This document shows positions 46,061 through 57,311 of a stretch of DNA of 64,000 nt, in pieces. The notes beneath the pieces were generated by a model, which did not search any database, was not told the origin of the DNA, and saw only the letters and a list, made by a program, of their open reading frames with translations. The stretch is from Incurvaria masculella (Eukaryota; Arthropoda; Insecta; Lepidoptera; Incurvariidae): positions 9,617,501-9,681,500 of the forward strand of contig OX335659.1 in assembly GCA_946894095.1 (NCBI GenBank), read 5' to 3'. A program made the translations under genes and the position numbers. Numbering within the stretch: the first letter of the stretch is position 1; the number at the start of each line of letters is the position of its first letter.

Positions 46061-46269
46061 ATTGCAGCTAACACATAGGCGGGTACCAAACCAGTCGCCA
46101 TTTTGAATTAAGACTAAAGGTTGAAAAAATTACATTTCTCAAGGGGTTTTCGTAGATTGAAATGCTAACCCGACAGAGCTACCTATGCTTTATGGTTGGA
46201 CGTTATTGTCTAAGTAAATAGTTCACCTTCGTTATTTTTATGAGAAAAAAGTCCAAAAAACAATATCCT

Positions 46270-46620
46270 TGAGCTGCTCGTAACTCAGTGGGACGGGGAC
46301 CTGCCTTCATAGGCATAGATCATAGATTCGATCGCCGTCCCGGTAATGCACCACTTTTTTTCTCTTTCCGAGTTGGATAAGTGATGTCACGAATGCGAGC
46401 TGTTTTATGGTTCGGAATCAATGTCCTTCGCGTTGGTAAGGTTTAAGTCTGCCCTGGTTGGTACTCTTCATTGGATGAAAAGATTGCCGAAGCGGCAATG
46501 ACAAACTGTCCGTTCTTTCCATTAAGTTTAATGTAGCCATGCTCGTAAAGGGAAGGTCCTGACATGACGCCTCATTCCTTCGGGAATGTGGTGTGTTGGT
46601 CTAATATCGTGATGGTGGGT
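46270..46620 (+). repeat. tRNA-headed SINE, copy 3 (near complete)
   Basis: Head GCTCGTAACTCAGTGGGAC and GATTCGATCGCCGTCCC (B box), then TCTTTCCGAGTTGGATAAG, GAAGCGGCAATGACAAACTG, GTAAAGGGAAGGTCCTGAC and GAATGTGGTGTGTTGGTCTA. It preserves head, body and tail. Confidence 0.82.
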
Positions 46621-47742
46621 GTGGTATCCAAGTCCAGTGCCATAAGAAAAACATTTTCTCATACAAATAATGAACTTAACTTGTTTTATTATACGATATG
46701 TTTCAACTGCGAAACTCATAGTAATGGTAGAATTTTACCTTACCTGCTCGTTCCACCTCGCCGTGGCTCGATGAACAACGCGAACATGTTTAACGGTACT
46801 CGATCGTATCTTCACACTGCGACCGTCTACCGAACGCCGGAGAGTCTCATAAGAAACGGGAGTCGATGTAAGAATATATAGAATAAAAACTGTGATATTT
46901 GGATGAATTGTGGACATCGGTGAAAAAAGTGTAATAAGGAAATTTTGTAGTGTTTGACACATAGAATAATCATACTAGTAGGTGAAGTAGTCTTCCAAGT
47001 GTGTAATAGTTTTGTGATTTCCAATGCAACAGATCTCCTCAATCGGGTTATGTTTTGGCATTTGAATTATTAGCATTAGTAACAACAATTACCGTCCTTA
47101 TGGAAAATAATTTTAAACTTTCCACAAAATTCTACTTCCACTCAATATAATTAGCTGTGTGATCTAAAACATATACCCGGTACTATGTCATACAAACAAT
47201 TATAAATAAATTATGAATTAGTAGATAAGCTCTTCTAAAGACATACCTTGGATAAAAATATGTAGTCAAAATGTATGGTAGTTTTAGTATAACGTATTAT
47301 CTATATGTGACATCACTGACATCAAACAGCAGATGGGGCTTCCGCACACAGCGGTGACACTACCATCTATTATCAGGTCACTACCCTGTTAGTAACATGT
47401 GACCAGTGACTCGACATGTTCTTCACGAGTAGCTCATTATACAATAACTGAAGATTTTACAATTCGGGACCTGATATTTGTTTCGAAGAACCGGAAAAAT
47501 ATTTTTTTTTGCAAGTTTACAAAATTTGAATAATGATGAAAATCCAATAAACGTTTATTTCGTGTTTAAATTTTTTTTTTTGTTAGTTTGTTTCCAAATG
47601 TATATAATTTTTAAATTATACTCTTACAACGTAACTACTCAGCTGGACTAATAAGTATACGACGAATTCTTTGGTAGCATTATGTGCGGAAAAGTACCAT
47701 TAACACAGGTTACTTAAGACCGTGATACCACCTGATTACAAT
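46621..47742. other. Intergenic, nothing recognised
   Basis: AT-rich, between the SINE and the MITE. Short frames on both strands lack coding character. Confidence 0.45.
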
Positions 47743-47988
47743 CAGGGGGCCCATTCAGGTAAGAGTGAGTTCGAGTTCGGGAGTGAGTTAACCTAAAAAT
47801 AACTGAGAAATATATTATTATTTAAATAACGGAACCGTTATTTATACTTCCAACGTATTTACGGGACAGACCAGATTTTTACCTAACTGTAAAGATGTTC
47901 AAGAATGTGGTAACATTGACTATTTAAAAAAGTGAGTTGATATTTAGTGACGAATTCGAACTCACTCTTACCCTGAATGGACCCCCTG
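47743..47988 (-). repeat. MITE with CAGGGGG inverted termini, copy 2
   Basis: Reverse orientation relative to 23606-23842. Ends CAGGGGGCCCATTCAG and CTGAATGGACCCCCTG; interior AATAACGGAACCGTTATT. Confidence 0.8.
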
Positions 47989-49587
47989 TTCCTTAAAGGC
48001 ATAAGTGAAACCATATATTATTATTTTTAACAATTGTTTTACTAACGTACTTATCGAACTGAGCGCAATCATGTAGACTTATGGCGACATAATCGAGTGT
48101 TCCGATTTGCCGAAGCATATCTTTTAACATAGCCTTAATCTAATAGGCTTGTTAATTTGGAATTGTCAACCATTTTCAGTGTGACCCTGGTGCAAACCAT
48201 TTAAGTCATTACCACATGTAAACGTATCGGGGTGATCACCTCATTGTAGGTTCCAAATAATACTCAATACATATAGTTGTGTATTTTGTAATTTTGCAAA
48301 TTCGGAGGTGTTTGTATGAAACTTTTGTATGAAACCTAGTTTACTGTCGTGTCTCCATACAAACATAATAAATTATAAGAGTACCAACCCTTAACTAAGA
48401 ATATACTTTTCAGTAAAAATCACACGATCAATCGTAAACTGTCATTGAAGTTTGAGATTATGCTATAACAATCTAATAACACAGCAACATTGTTTAAAAA
48501 TGTTTAAAATTTCAGCTAAATTCGAAGTAAATAAAAAATATAGATTTTTGGTGGTACCTGATTTAATGGAGAATGGTGTACGTACACTTCTATACATTTT
48601 TGTATTTATCAATTCTGTTGTGACATCTTTGTTATACCTGGGTTACAAGAAAAATTGTATACAAATTTTAACACGAGCATGTGTGAATCTGTAAGTTAAT
48701 AGATTTAGATGCCACGATAATAAAGAATAGAGGCTTTTAATTATTATGTAGCCAACTGTAGAATATACAGTTGTTACTATTCCAAATTTAGTTCTAACTT
48801 ATTAGTTGATTAACTAGGTACTGTCATATTTCCAACCGAGATTGATAGGTATTTTATTTTAACTTTTTAAACTACTCAATATAGGAAGAAAAAATGTGGA
48901 ATATAAGAAATGTCCCAACATCAAGTAACTACTGAAGCTCTGGTAAGCCAAGTTTGGGACGTACCTATAATGTGTAAGTACTTGTAAATTTACTGTTATA
49001 AATAAATATTTGACTGAGATTATTTTGTTTGTCTTAATACATCCCCTCAATCAATTGGAACTTTAAATTAACTATATCGTTAACATTTCACATTATAGTT
49101 ATACTTGCTACTCTATACCATAGCGTAAAGTCAAGAATACGCGCGGCGGAATCTAGCCAGTGCCATCACGTCAGCGGGAGGGTACGCACGTTTAACGCGC
49201 TCCGTCCCTGCTCGGCAAGGTATGACTAGTCTGATTTTGTCAAAAAAATTAAAAAAGCAGGTTTTTTAACAGCAAGGGGGATGTATGTATACCTATGGCT
49301 GAAAGGTATAAGATTTTTTTAATTTCATTCTTCTAAATAGAAAGATTACAGAAAAAATGGATGTGAAAGGTAAAAAAGGTCCTTTTAGAAATATTTTTTA
49401 TTTCGATGATTATACAAGTATTTTGGACAAAATAGGGATGTGTACCTTCGCAAAAGTACGTTCTATAAGCTCAATATTTTTTCAATGTTAAACAACCAAA
49501 GGCTTTGCTGTAATCGAATTCAGAAAAACGTTCATATTTAGGTATTTATTCCCCTTAAATCTATCAGCACGTGCTAAAAACATGCCA
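47989..49587. other. Intergenic between the convergent genes
   Basis: AT-rich with a short GC-richer piece at 49140-49225. No repeat or gene recognised. Confidence 0.4.
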
Positions 49588-49591
49588 TTAA

Positions 49592-49949
49592 GGTGGGCGC
49601 GTAAGCATCGGAAAATTTTGCCTCCACTATTTCACCACTTTTCCAATTTACTTGATACTTGGTAATAAATATCAGGCAACAAATATCTGTGTCTGCATGT
49701 CTTTGTTTTTTCGGTAAATGCATCCTGGGCTAAACCAGTGAGAAAACAAAATTCGTATGAAGATTTTATTTTTGCTTTCATTTGATTCGGTTTGAATTTT
49801 TCAAAAAAACAAAAGCGTGCAGACACCATAGGCAGACACAGATATTTGTTGCCTGATATTAGGTATCAAATATGAATTAAATTGGAACAGCGGTTTTCAA
49901 ATGATTAATAAACTACGTTTGTATGGGGAGCACAACTTACGGGCCGTTC
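49592..49949 (+). repeat. TTAA-flanked palindromic MITE FB2, copy 2
   Basis: Lies between TTAA 49588-49591 and TTAA 49950-49953. Inverted arms contain GGCAACAAATATCTGTGTCT and its complement. The central part (CGTATGAAGATTTTATTTTT, GCTTTCATTTGATTCGG) matches copy 1 in inverted form. Confidence 0.82.
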
Positions 49950-50025
49950 TTAAAACATTTAAGCAAAAAAAAAAACTATTCATATTTTTTTTTATCAAGA
50001 ACTTTCATATATCTCGATGCCATAG

Positions 50026-50145
50026 TTAGGGCGGTACTGCTACTACCACAGTATTATATATTTGTGCAACAAAGCTAGCACGTTCTTTCCTATTTTCAGG
50101 AAGTCCCATGCCATACAATGAAAATAACCAGGACACTCTTGAATT
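50026..50145 (-). CDS. Candidate terminal exon of the Sp17-like gene
   Basis: A strong acceptor (TTATCTTTTTCAG) at 50146 opens a frame SRVSWLFSLYGMGLPENRKE, continuing RASFVAQIYNTVVVAVPP to a stop at 50026. The residue mix looks protein-like. However, exon 50997-51834 ends in phase 1, and joining there reads a different, short frame. Either a small exon is missed between them or a different acceptor is used. Assignment to this gene is tentative. Confidence 0.4.
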   Translation of the reverse strand, partial: NSRVSWLFSLYGMGLPENRKERASFVAQIYNTVVVAVPP

Positions 50146-53100
50146 CTGAAAAAGATAATGCATTTTTTTACAACATACATCAATCATCATCAATCTCTTA
50201 CATCTCTTTCGTGCCGAGGGACTAAAGGTGCTTGGAACAGACAAATAAACCTAACCACGCTTAGCGATGCACCATACACCATACGTTTGGATTATTTGAA
50301 AGCTATGTAAATTCAATTACGTTTTGTGACTCCCGGGTTGCTATTAGGAAAGGCACTCGCGAACAGACAGTTCCATACCTTGGTGATGTCCCAGATTTTT
50401 TTTTATAAGTGGGTGGTTTTCAAACAAGCCTAGTGTCAAAAACAATTTGGTAATCTGATTCTCTGTAGCGAGTGTTTCGGGTACAAGTTGGATAGGGAGG
50501 AATTACGGATGCAAGGTTCCACAGAGCAGCGTGCATGGTAGTACTGTAAAACAGATAAGCAACCCTCGAAACCGTATGTGGCTCAGTCACTCCGTGCCGT
50601 CGTGCAGGCCTTCATGGTGATATTGTAATATATATTTTTTCATATATTTAAATACAAACGAGCATTTGTCAGACAGCTCAACAGTGTGAAATTTTCCTCT
50701 CGCTTGTCTACCTACTTCTGCTGGGACCCAAAAATACACTTCAGCGGCTATGTTCACATCGGCCAATAATCGGGAAAGCAGAGTGGAAACATACATACGC
50801 ATGTTGTTTGAAGCCTAGAATGAAGGCCGTATAATCGCCTTTATTATATTTAAATATTTGATAAGTATAAAGCCGAAGAATTGACCAGAATAAAAGAAGT
50901 AGCGACAGTTCAAGTGGAAAAAAATCATGCATTATCATGAAATTAAAACAGCAAGTAAAAGTGTATCACCTGAATATAGTAGTTGTCTTCACTCACCGCG
51001 GACGACTGTAGAATCATTTCGAATTACCCGAGTAGGAAGTACTACATCATGAAACTCGCTCGAGTGCAGGAGACCAGGCCTTTCATCATTCACAGTCTGG
51101 CTCGGTTCACTGTTCTCATTATAGAACGGTGTAACCACGTCCATTTCATCCGAATTTATAAGAGCGCTTGTTAATGCACTTGATTCCTCCAGTTTTGTTG
51201 CATTTATTTCCATTGAGTCAGTTTTCTCTATTTCATTTGTTATCTTGCCTTCATTCTGTCCTGCATCCTCTTTGATGATGTCTTCCTTACTGCCATCAAG
51301 TTGGCTAATGTTGGTTTCCAGAGTTTTATTTTCTGTTTGCTCTATTGACATTTCCTTTGGAGAATTAAAGCTGCTGTTGCTGGGTGGGGACACAGATTGG
51401 ATTGCATCTTCACGGATAAGTCGTTTTCGGGCGTCCTTGTCATAGCCTAGTGGGTGCAGATTGACAACGTAAGCTGGGTCTGTGGGCAAGTCCATTGATG
51501 TATCGAGGCTGTCACCAGTACTGACGAAGTTTTCTTGCTCTCTTATGTTAATATTTAGGACCGTTTTTGCTGATGATGCTCTTGGGGTGTCCATGTTGAA
51601 GGTCTCGTCTGAAGCAGCTGTTGTATCAGATGATCTAAGTTTATTGGAGTTTAGTCTGTTGCGTACAAGAAAACCGCGCACATGGGCTTGAATGACTGTC
51701 GCGGCGCTGGATAGTGACTCGTCGGTAGAGAGAGATAGTGACTTCTCTTCGTTGACAGTTTGTAGTACAGTGTTCATTCTCACTAAAGCCCCTGGTACCT
51801 TTTCTTCAACACCTAAAACCTCATCACCTATGACCTAAAATATATTATAAACCAAGTGAAATTTATATTCAAAATTGAATTTATTATTACCTGATATAAA
51901 ACATGTCACTATAGTCAAATAATTCCTCACAGTAAAACAATAAAGTTGAATCAATAAAAATTTACTAAATATTGTATTACCTTTCTAAGATATTCTCCTT
52001 CAGAATCTGGTGTTTTATTGCTTGGTTCCGACATCTCAATAGAATTACCATCATTAGTATTTTCTTCTGATGTAGATGCCCGACTTTTAAACATAAATGC
52101 TCGAAAAACTTTTTGAATTGTGATCGCCGCAGTTTCTAAGTCCATACTTATTGAATTGACTATAGGTTTGACAACATTTCCATTGCTTTCTGAGCTTTTG
52201 CGTTCATTACATTCTTTGTGGTCAGAATTGACATCTAAAATTTTATTTTCTATTGCTTGTTCTTCTACAGATGTTTCAAAGTTAGGACGATCACTGACAT
52301 TTGTAGCATTTTCCATTTCATTTAATTCCAATACCTCGACTTTTCTTTCTTGGGAGACTGAATCAATAGATTCATAGTTTTTATCAGAATTACCTGCAAT
52401 TAATAATTCAACATTGTCTTGCAGCATTCCTGAATCCACGATATCTGGCGCATGTTTCTCGATGTCATTTTTCACAGTGATATTGTGTAATTCTGTAGAT
52501 ATTGCAGCCAGATTTTGCAGCATATTTTTTTCTTTCAAATCTATTTTATCTTTATTAACATGTTTATCAACATGATTTCCATTTCCTTCACTCACATTAA
52601 TTTCTTCAAAATCTTTTGAAGTGTCCAAAACTGAACTGTCTTCTCCATCCTTTTCACGTTTATTTTCAATTATAATATTTGGTTCTGGTATTGCGTTATA
52701 AGGTTCTTCGCCGCTCAATTTGTCTTCTCCAATAATTGCATTGCATGCTGTATCAATTTGTATATTTTGTTTTTCTTTCACAACTTCATTTGGTGATGTA
52801 CTAACAAAATCCTTGCAGTCTAATTTTAATTCCTCGGATTCATTTAGTATCATTTTCACGATAGAAGTCTCGGTATCATTTAGTTCTTCTGGTTCCATTT
52901 CTATATTTTGATTGCTTACTTTCGTAGTTTCGGTGAATTTCTTTGGTTCAGAATTATCATTTATCAATTGGCTTTGTGTTTGTTCTGTCACAACTTCGCT
53001 CGGAGCTACATCACTAACAATGTCTTGTAGTTGTTCCTTAGATTCTTTTAGTTCCATCTTCACGATAGTAGGCTCTATTTCATCTTCTTGTTTAATTTCT

Positions 53101-55066
53101 TTATTTTGATTGTTTTCGTTTGTGATTTCCATTATTTCTTCTGGTTTAGAATAATTATCATTTTTAATTTGGTTTGGTGTTTGTTCAGGATTCATTTCAT
53201 TAATATCTTCAATTGGAACGTTTTCATTTGAGAATTTATTGAAGTTACTCATTTCAGAAGAGTTTTCTTTAATTTCAGCACTCTCGACATTGCTGTTATC
53301 ATTTTCCGATTGTTTTCTTTGATATTTTTCTACGATGTTATCTTGACCTACTTCTACTTCAGTGATCTGCAATGTGCTCTCATTGTGATTCGAATCAGAA
53401 ATACCATTTGTATCATTATCACCAATACTTTCAATGTTGTCTTCCTTTCCAGTAGAATCGCTTGGTGCTTGCCCTACAAGTTCTCCTTCAATGCTACGTA
53501 TAGCCACTTCATTTGTTTCTTTTAAACATTCTATCTCAACGGTTTGAGGTACCATATTTTCAGGCACTATTATTTGAACATAATCATTTGACCCATTAAC
53601 TTTAACTGGATTATCTGCTTGTAATATATCTTCACCGACAGCCCGGTTTTCAGTTAATGATTCTGCTAAAGAAGGGATCAAATCAGCTTTCCCCTCTATT
53701 GGAAGTTGTTCGTTGTGCGGAGTAATCAAGCTTCCCTTGTTGTCATTTTCAATTGTTTCTTGTTTATCAATTATAATCTGGTTCTCTTTACTATTTTCCT
53801 CATTTTTTTCTTGAATTTCATTATGAATTTGATCCATTTTGTTGAGATTTTCGGTCATATTACCATCTTCGGTTACGGTGTTCCGAATTGTGTCCTCAAT
53901 TTGATGTTTTTGACTGATGTCTTCATCGGTACTGTCGGATTTAAACTGTTCATGTTGTCTTTGAATTATGTTTGAGACTGTTTTCGTCTGTGCTATATTT
54001 AATTTTTGTTCCGAGTCATTGCCTTCTGTTTCAGCATGGGAAATATTTATTTCTGATTGAAAATCTATGTATTTATTGTGTCTTTTTTCTGCCTTTTCAC
54101 GAAGTTTCTTTTGAACATACTGAATTTTTTTTTCCAGAGTCATAGTCGCTTTTGTCTTTCCTAGAAAAAGTAAAAAAATGAAATGACTATTAAAAACAAT
54201 CAAATTTTATCTAAGTCGATAAAGCTATATAATTGGACCGATTAAGATTGGGATTGAAAATGGTGGCATGTAGTCTACTCGTACTACTGCTGTTTCAGTT
54301 TACTTTTTAGGGTTCCGTACCAAAAGGGTGCCAACGAAAGCCTCCGCTGTCCGTCCGTCCGACTGTCAGCGGGCTGTAATTCATGAACACGGTTGTAAAT
54401 AATAAAATTTAAAGGGGTCCCCACAAGAATCTTGTAACCCTTCGTATCGAGCCCTACTCGAGCTTGACCGGTTCAGTCAATTTATAATATTTGTGTAGAT
54501 ACGTTTTTGGGTTTTCGGTAAAAATACTCTCCATGGAAGAAAGACACTTTGTAATTAAATATAATTTTCACGGTCATTTGAGTTGGTTTTTAATTTATAA
54601 AAACGAATGTTCGATAATAATATAAGGTAATTTGGCACAGGGATTTTCAAATGATTTCTAAATTACATTTGTGTCCAGGAACATACGTTTTTGACCCATC
54701 GTTTTGGATTGAAATAAGTCCATGAATCGAAATGGAAAATATATTTCGTTCGTGGCTTCAATAAGATGCATATGCTGCCTGTTCCGGTAGTTGACTGAGC
54801 ATGTACCAACCGCCATTATGAATCACACTCTTTATCTCCCCGGGCTACATGTACTTACTGCCTTCATGGGCGTCTCTAATCTTCAGGAGCTCTTCAAAGT
54901 GTTGGGCGCAAAAGGCGTAGATGTCCGTGGGGTTCGCCTTGAGGATCTCCCGCGTGAGGCCTTCGAGCAGCGCGGCCAGGCCGGCCGGAGCGGAGGGCGC
55001 GGGATGCTCCCCCCGCGCCCCGGACTCGCCTCCCACCGGCCCCAGGGCCGCTTCAGCCCCGCGCAT
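50026..55066 (-). CDS. Sp17-like RIIa/IQ-motif protein (multi-exon)
   Basis: Coding exons 54859-55066, 51981-54160 and 50997-51834 join in phase with GT/AG boundaries, giving about 1075 residues before an unresolved 3' end. The N-terminus has a RIIa dimerisation/docking domain (GLAALLEGLTREILKANPTD, IYAFCAQHFEELLKIR) of the type that binds A-kinase anchoring proteins. The C-terminal part has two IQ calmodulin-binding motifs (AAITIQKVFRAFMFKSR; AATVIQAHVRGFLVRNR). RIIa followed by IQ is the layout of sperm protein Sp17. Vertebrate Sp17 is about 150 aa, whereas here roughly 650 Glu/Asn/Ser-rich residues separate the domains. A role in the sperm flagellum or cilium is inferred. The start is the first in-frame ATG after TAA TAG stops in the 5' exon. 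CABYR-like or fibrous-sheath proteins are the alternative. Confidence 0.78.
50146..50996. other. Intron of the Sp17-like gene
   Basis: No repeat named. An acceptor-like TATATTCAG at 50971 is too close to the exon 4 donor to be used with it. Confidence 0.4.
50997..51834 (-). CDS. Sp17-like exon 4 (second IQ motif)
   Basis: Acceptor TATTTTAG, donor CCGCG|GTGAGT. Encodes VIGDEVLGVEEKVPG, the IQ motif AATVIQAHVRGFLVRNR, then a Ser/Thr/Glu-rich tail ending VLPTRVIRNDSTVVRG. 838 nt, phase 1 at the end. Confidence 0.85.
51981..54160 (-). CDS. Sp17-like exon 3 (acidic linker and first IQ motif)
   Basis: A 2180-nt exon with acceptor TTTTTCTAG and donor AGAAAG|GTAATA. Begins RKTKATMTLEKKIQYVQKKL, then a long region dominated by E, N, S, I and K with loosely repeated NEQTPNQIKND / TEQTQSQLINDN-type segments. 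Ends with ETAAITIQKVFRAFMFKSR. Confidence 0.85.
54307..54475 (+). repeat. GTCC-microsatellite element, copy 6 (short)
   Basis: AGGGTTCCGTACCAAAAGGG to GAGCCCTACTCGAGCTTGACC with internal deletions. Lies in the intron between RIIa exon and linker exon. Confidence 0.8.
54859..55066 (-). CDS. Sp17-like exon 2 (RIIa domain)
   Basis: Exon runs from acceptor TTAACAAG at 55091 to donor GGCA|GTAAGT at 54858; coding starts at ATG 55066. GC-rich N-terminal residues (MRGAEAALGPVGGESGARGE) precede LLEGLTREILKANP. Ends in phase 1. Confidence 0.85.
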
Positions 55067-55161
55067 CGTCCTCGTCGCCTCTATAAAAACCTTGTTAATA
55101 CGTAAGTAAATATACTTGTTCGTACTCAGCAGGTACGTCGCTTATGCCAAGGAATGTGACA

Positions 55162-55345
55162 TGTATGTATTTATAATCGACCGTGAAGCAAGGACACATT
55201 AATTGAAGAAAGAGCCCAGTAAAAAGAACTACTTTACGAATGTATTGCAAGGCTGGATCCGAACAAGCCAAACATACCATTCGCGGGTATTCCGTCTACC
55301 AATTTCGCCACCGGCTGTATACCCCTAATTTGGAATTCTCCTACA
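55162..55345 (+). repeat. ATCGACCGTGAAGCAAGGAC repeat, copy 2
   Basis: Second copy of the 43633 family, similar along its full length, lying in the first intron of the Sp17-like gene. Confidence 0.75.
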
Positions 55346-55489
55346 GTCCCTCCTTTCGTAATGAATGCCTCCTACTCCGAATGTCCGTTCTTTTAGTACC
55401 TTCAATTAACCAATGCTCAAATAAATGAAAACTCGGCATCAGCCACGTATACAGGGGGGGGGGGGATAGTTGGGATTTATGCGTGGCTA

Positions 55490-55575
55490 TCGGCATGACA
55501 CCTAGTTCCTTTAGGAATGCGGCTAATAGCATAAATAATGACAGTAGACTAATAGCCACCCATGTCCAGTACTTC
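55490..55575 (+). repeat. SINE 3' fragment
   Basis: GGCATGACACCTAGTTCCTT, AGGAATGCGGCTAATAGC, AATAGCCACCCATGTCCAGT: the SINE tail, next to a G13 run at 55456-55468. Confidence 0.65.
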
Positions 55576-55624
55576 ACTTTCGGAACTTGGATACAATGCA
55601 CAATGTAATAATAAAGAAACATAC

Positions 55625-55760
55625 CTGCGACTCAACAGAGACTCGTTTCGGAGCTAGGCACTGCTATTAACTGAAATGTTCACACCGGAAACCTGAAAGT
55701 TCGACTGCAAGTGCCGCCGTGGCGGGAGACTACAGACCTAGCATGAGCGAGCTGTCGCGG
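55625..55760 (-). other. Non-coding first exon of the Sp17-like gene
   Basis: A consensus donor, GTCGCAG|GTATGT, ends at 55625. The exon contains in-frame TAA TAG just upstream relative to the downstream ATG, so it is leader. Its 5' boundary (about 55760) is a guess. Confidence 0.55.
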
Positions 55761-55783
55761 AACCCACGAGTGTTTTGATGGCG

Positions 55784-55797
55784 GTCGCCATGGAAAT
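55784..55797 (+). promoter_or_regulatory. RFX X-box-like site at the Sp17-like promoter
   Basis: GTCGCCATGGAAAT fits the X-box pattern GTNRCCATRGNAAC at all but the last base. RFX factors use this near-palindrome to drive cilium and flagellum genes. It sits about 160 bp upstream of the leader exon's donor, the expected distance. Confidence 0.55.
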
Positions 55798-56636
55798 ACG
55801 CAAAATTCGATCGCGATAATATCCAGACTATTGATCTGTACAGAACCTTAACCTTCAGTCTCGACAACATAACGTTTAAGAGAGAGCCAGGCACATAACG
55901 CAGGCGAGACGCGCGAGCAGCACATGCGAGAAAGGGCGCGCGATTGCAAATATTTAACTGTGGGTTAGGTTACACCATTTTAATGTAGGTATGTAGAAAT
56001 TTAAACCTGAAGGTAAATCAGAACACATCTAAGATCCCTATTAGATCCAACAGGACATTAGCTTAACCATAGATTTTAAAAAGGTATAGATAACTAACGT
56101 CATACAACGTACAAAACTCGCCGAAAACTGCCTATTTTCGCTGGTCCTATGACATTTCTAACCAGCGCCATCTCCCGTCACTGCCAGAACTAGTTAGGCC
56201 ATCATTAAACTAAGCTTGATACCAAACGCCTAAGCAGGTGTGATGAAAACGTTATATTTTACCTATAAATTAAGTAATGTATAATAATAAAAATAAAATA
56301 TATCATTGACATTTGTATTTGTATTTAATCCGAATGTATTCTGAAATGTGACCTGCAACCATTTTTGTTATTATTCAACACTGTTCTGATGTTATAAATA
56401 TATACCTTCAGAAATGAGAGGAGAATAATGTGCATCACGTGTTGTCGCCAAATTAGAAAGTAGTTAGCCTATGCTATGCCTGCCTGACCCGTACCTCTTA
56501 GACCCATACAAAATTTATTTTATAAACCACACAAAGTCATGGACTTTGAGGCACTAACAATAAAAAGAGAATACACAAGCGGTCCCACAGCATTTCTTCC
56601 CGTGCATGTCGTAAGAGGCGACTAAGGGATTCGTCG
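55798..56636. other. Upstream region of the Sp17-like gene
   Basis: GC-richer to about 55960, then AT-rich. Nothing else recognised. Confidence 0.4.
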
Positions 56637-56711
56637 TTGGTGGTGCTTTCCTTACTTAATAAGTGGTAGAGATAATCCCGCACGGGTTGGTACCATCGCA
56701 TTGAAGCGACA
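56637..56711 (+). repeat. SINE body fragment
   Basis: CTTACTTAATAAGTGGTAGA, AATCCCGCACGGGTTGGTAC, CATTGAAGCGAC. A neighbouring TCGTAAGAGGCGACTAAGGG at 56610-56629 belongs to another common moth repeat. Confidence 0.6.
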
Positions 56712-57311
56712 GTTAAAATTGTTCATGATTCCCGTCCGGGGTAAATTAACTCACTGGGTGAAAAGGAAAGTGAGTGATTAAATATGACCTTTAGCATTTC
56801 TCGTCAGCATTAAGCGTATTCCAGATATTAAAAAAAGGAATGTAAACGTTTTGAAGAATATTTATGGGAAAATAATATATGTGTCTGCGGATAAACTTAA
56901 GATGGCCCTTCCCGACGGGACTAACTTCGTGGGCACGGCACAAAATCATGCCATTGCGCTCTGGGATTGCTGATGTTTCAAAGAAAAAGGAGGATGCAGC
57001 ATGTCCACAAAGCAGACAATGGGCGTAGTGTTTGATTTGGTCAGGTTTACAATAATTGTAATTACAGAACAACTTATAGCTAGAAGTAAATCAAGAATGC
57101 TGTATGTAATACTGCAGTCAACAACCAAACAAAAACCTCATTGATTATAAATCTTCATGGAACAAGCTAGATTCGATGACTAAGATTTTTTTTATGTTTT
57201 TGTTGTATCGTTGAGTAGTCCATGTCCAAAAGTATTGTATGAAGTGCACGAAAAATTTTACGATGCCAATGGTCATCAAGCATCTAGTTCGGTTAAAAAA
57301 GCTGTTATGAG

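Noticed and set aside
50971..50996. Acceptor at 50971 paired with the donor at 50996
   Set aside because: It would give an intron of about 26 nt, too short to be spliced.
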